Source of the DNA: Tridacna crocea
Taxonomy: Eukaryota; Mollusca; Bivalvia; Cardiida; Cardiidae
Direction of reading: 5' to 3'
Length of the DNA stretch: 64,000 nucleotides
NCBI GenBank assembly: GCA_943736015.1
Contig: OX031071.1
Coordinates: 16,092,119 to 16,156,118 of the forward strand
Position 1 is the first letter of the stretch. Each line of letters starts with the position of its first letter. Positions 61,532-64,000 of this stretch are shown piece after piece. The translations under genes were made by a program, and so were the position numbers. The notes under the pieces are model-generated. The model was not told where the DNA came from, did not search any database, and saw only the letters and a program-made list of their open reading frames with translations.

Positions 61532-61812
61532 TTAAGCCATTACCAAGTGATCCCGACTGTTGTTGACCCTGAGAAAGAAAGCCTTTGAAAATATTGTGGG
61601 AAAAGGAGAAAATGCTTGTCCAAATTGAAAGCATTTGCAGACAACAAATTAAAAGTGACTGAAAATTTGAAATTTGTCTGGTGAAGGGTAGAAAACATTG
61701 TGGGAAAAGGAGAAAATGCTGGTTACCAGCATTTTCTCATTTTCCCTCAATGTTTTCTAAAGGCTTCTTTCTCAGGGGCGTCAAAAGTAGGGATTGTGTG
61801 GTAATGGGTTAA
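61532..61812. repeat. MITE A with two short arms
   Basis: Left: short arm and half-core up to GGAGAAAATGCTTG. Right: a minus copy from mid-long-arm (TCCAAATTGAAAGCATTTGC) through an intact core to a short arm ending GGTAATGGGTTAA. Confidence 0.88.
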
Positions 61813-61819
61813 ATATCAG

Positions 61820-61877
61820 CTTCAAATGCTTTAACTCTAGACAAAGTCAAAAATTGTATCGTTTGGTGAAAAGTTAA
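61820..61877 (+). repeat. MITE A right-end fragment
   Basis: CTTCAAATGCTTTAACTCTA to GTTTGGTGAAAAGTTAA. Confidence 0.6.
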
Positions 61878-62020
61878 AGTTTTATTTAATGCTTCAGCCA
61901 GTTAGAAAATTTGACAAAATATTATTTCTAGAAAAGAGAAGGAATTGTTAAAATAAAAAAGCCTTACTAAATTAGCTGTACAAAATTGTTTTTGTATAAC
62001 TTTGATTGACTGTATTGTAT

Positions 62021-62248
62021 TTAACCCATTACCACACAATCCCTACTTTTGACGCCCCTGAGAAAGAAGCCTTTTGAAAACACTGTGGGAAAAGGAGAAA
62101 ATGCTGGTAACCAGCATTTTCTCCTTTCCCACAGTGTTTTCTACCCTTCCCAGAACAAATTTCAATTTTTCAATCACCTTTATTTTGTCGTTTGCAAATG
62201 CTTTCAGTTTGGACCAGTCTAAAATTTTCTCGTGTGGTAAAGAGTTAA
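62021..62248 (+). repeat. TTAA-hairpin MITE A
   Basis: Young-subgroup copy close to 45729 and 54396. One base lost in the stem (CTCCTTTCCC). Confidence 0.96.
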
Positions 62249-62371
62249 TGCTATTTTCAATATTATTTCACTTATACAATGGATACCAACTGGGCTCTGC
62301 TTCTATAACTTTTAAAGTTCGTTCTCAACTGAATTTAGCTGGAAAAAAGTTTAAAAGAACTGAGCTGTGGC

Positions 62372-62646
62372 TTAACCCTTACCAAACCACAACATTTTAG
62401 ACTGGCCCAAATTGAAGGCAATTGCTGGCAACAAAATAAATGTAACTAAAAAATTGAAATTGGTTTTAGGAAGGAAAGAAAACATTGTGGAAAAAGGAGA
62501 AAATGCTGGTTACCAGCATTTTCTCCTTTTCCCATTGTGGAAAAAGGAGAAAATGCTGGTTACCAGCATTTTCTCCTTTTCCCATACTGTCTTCAAAAGT
62601 CTTCTGTTACAGGGTTGTTGAAAGTTGGGATTGTGTGGTAAAGGGT
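62372..62646 (-). repeat. TTAA-hairpin MITE A with duplicated core
   Basis: 62484-62533 and 62534-62583 are identical 50-bp copies of the hairpin core (GGAAAAAGGAGAAAATGCTG ...). Right TTAA lost (AAAGGGTCACC). Confidence 0.95.
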
Positions 62647-62737
62647 CACCAAACAATCTAAATATTTTTGGTCCAAATCTCAAGAAATTTCTTTTCCTTG
62701 TTTTAAGAAATTCAGCTTCTGATTGGCTTAATTAAAA

Positions 62738-62830
62738 TGACTGGAGAACAGGGGATCATGGTTCGATCCCTGGCTATGAGCCCTGGCTCAGTAAACTTCT
62801 TTCAGAAGATTGATGACAGGCACATTATTA
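62738..62830 (+). mobile_element. SINE fragment
   Basis: CATGGTTCGATCCCTGGC (B box) then GCTCAGTAAACTTCTTTCAG. Confidence 0.55.
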
Positions 62831-62837
62831 GTCTCCA

Positions 62838-62877
62838 AATGCCTCCAACTTAGAAAAATCTAAAACTTTGTTAAAAA
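62838..62877 (+). repeat. MITE A right-end fragment
   Basis: AATGCCTCCAACTTAGAAAA, then CTTTGTTAAAAAG. Confidence 0.45.
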
Positions 62878-62902
62878 GCTGGAAGAAAAAAGGCTTTGAA
62901 AG

Positions 62903-62931
62903 TGTGTGTGTGTGTGGGGGGGGGGGGGGGA
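62903..62931. repeat. simple repeat (GT)n-(G)n
   Basis: GTGTGTGTGTGTG then a G run of about 14. Confidence 0.95.
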
Positions 62932-63324
62932 ACAATTGGTCATGCCATGCACAATTACTTTCCCACGAGTTCTTGGGCAATAATGACCAAACCAGGTGTA
63001 ATGGGGTCCAGTTACGTGGCCTTCACTGGGACCCATTGTCCCCTATAAAGGGCCATCTCTAATAAAGGTGACATTTTGTCACTCATCTGCACAGTAAGTT
63101 TCCTGGTGATTGCCTGATTATCACCCGGTGACCATGAAATGAAGTCAACCCTTTTCTCTGTATCCAGAGGACTTAGATTTTTTTTTTTTATGTAAATAGG
63201 CATGATTTGAATTGTCCTCCAGAATCACGCTCAGAAAATTTCCTTGTAAGTATAGAAGTATTTCGAATTAATGAAAAAGTAACATTTTTGTAAAGTTTGA
63301 TAACTTTTTTCAATTACCAGAGGT
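62932..63324. other. gap without recognisable element
   Basis: Contains GGGACCCATTGTCCCCTATA. Nothing else identified. Confidence 0.35.
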
Positions 63325-63553
63325 TTAACTCTTTACCAAACAACAAAATTTTAGATGTTTCCATATTGATAGCTACTGCAGAAAACAAATCTAATCTTAA
63401 CTGATGTGATTTGTCTTTGATAGGGGAAAAAACATTGTAGGAAATAGAGAAAAAGCTTGTTCTAGGATTTCATCCTTGTCCCACAATGTTTGCACAGACC
63501 TTTTTTTTTTCAACAAGGTCATTAAAATCCTGTTATGTTCAATAAAGGATTAA
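63325..63553 (-). repeat. TTAA-hairpin MITE A, aged
   Basis: Full length with TTAA at both ends; core badly eroded (AAAAGCTTGTTCTAGG). Confidence 0.8.
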
Positions 63554-63727
63554 GGAACATTTTTGGATTCGGGAAAGGGTTGACATCAAATCCAATATTT
63601 CACCAGGGCTCTCATGCCCACACATGATCCCTCCTCTTGCCCAACAATTTTGGCGGCAACCACTTGTAAGCTTACCTGAAAATTGGCTAACTTTGTCCTT
63701 AGATGACCAGAGCCCTCATTGTTTGGT

Positions 63728-63955
63728 AACCCTTTCCAAAATGACAAAATTTCAGACTAGGCAAAAACAGAAAACTACAGCAGACAGTTAACACAATTTT
63801 GAATCAAATATAATTATAGAAATTTGCCTTTTGGAAAGACTGTAAGTATTTGATGGGGGTGGGTGAGAGGGGAAGAAAGAGAAAGTTGATTACCACAATG
63901 TTTTCAAAGGCTTAAAATCATTAAGGTTTTTAAAACTTGAGTTATTAGTAAAAAG
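63728..63955 (-). repeat. TTAA-hairpin MITE A, aged
   Basis: GTAACCCTTTCCAAAATGAC to TTAGTAAAAAGTTTC. Core nearly gone (AGTTGATTACC). Confidence 0.65.
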
Positions 63956-64000
63956 TTTCTGAACTACTTGTAACACAGTTATTAAAAGATTTTTGATTGA

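Noticed and set aside
289-63955. Recurrent peptides such as ENIVGKGENAGYQHFLLF and KEKMLVTSIFSFSHNVF in many short open frames, looking like a protein family.
   Set aside because: They are translations of the palindromic MITE core and its flanks in fixed frames. The frames start and stop within the repeat, occur on both strands and carry no start context or splice support.
1-64000. Prokaryotic features (operons, ribosome binding sites, rho-independent terminators from the many hairpins followed by T runs).
   Set aside because: Hairpins belong to dispersed eukaryotic MITEs, coding density is near zero and SINEs are present.

Overview
This is a 64-kb piece of animal nuclear DNA. It is AT-rich and intron-like, carries tRNA-derived SINEs and DNA transposons, and has no prokaryotic-type genes. 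The repeat types suggest a bivalve mollusc: tandem-core elements with ends such as GCTCCCCGAAGGGCGAG or CGCCCGAAGGG followed by CCGTCCGTCCG, a palindromic element with GTCTCGGATTAGCCTG arms, and SINEs with (AATC)n-like tails. The genus cannot be fixed from this sequence.

The window is dominated by one superfamily of short, non-autonomous, TTAA-flanked palindromic elements, called TTAA-hairpin MITEs here. I count about 115 copies and fragments, by hand roughly 30% of the sequence. A complete copy is about 225-230 bp: TTAA, short terminal inverted repeats (TTAACYCWTTACCA ... TGGTAAWGRGTTAA), a short arm of about 45 bp, a palindromic core of about 65 bp (half-core GGGAAAAGGAGAAAATGCTG), and a long arm of about 100 bp. 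There are three subfamilies. A is the main one, B has core half GGAGAAATTGCTCGT and C has core half GGCAAAAGGTGAAATTGCTC. Their cores differ in both arms at once. Two sites inside the window (48828 against 49617-49845, and 45320-45548) give direct evidence for TTAA target-site duplication. In strand fields, '+' means short arm first (centre GGTAACC in A) and '-' means long arm first (centre GGTTACC).

Other mobile DNA, left to right: a palindromic element at 3386-3638; a decayed Tigger/pogo transposon with a DDD transposase (10427 to about 13640) carrying a nested TA-flanked element (12612-13507); a PIF/Harbinger transposon with TIRs, TAA target duplication and a broken transposase (17777-20207) carrying its own nested palindromic MITE; two short TAA-flanked relatives (31161-31629, 34070-34718); three tandem-core elements (27128-28346, 36382-37414, 42835-44550); a large inverted-repeat complex (48306-50145) containing a subfamily C copy; an element nested in a MITE terminus (57313-58301); and about 15 tRNA-derived SINE pieces in both orientations.

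No complete host gene is visible. Several short open segments bounded by plausible splice signals lie in MITE-free gaps on the + strand (for example 1386-1513, 4258-4455, 5521-5576, 8714-8759, 14192-14237, 17573-17626, 31855-31956, 33948-33985, 38046-38084). Some have compatible phases, so the window may lie across one or more long-intron host genes. None could be identified, and all are low-confidence candidates. The CpG-containing, MITE-poor stretch 2650-4920 is the best candidate for a promoter region.
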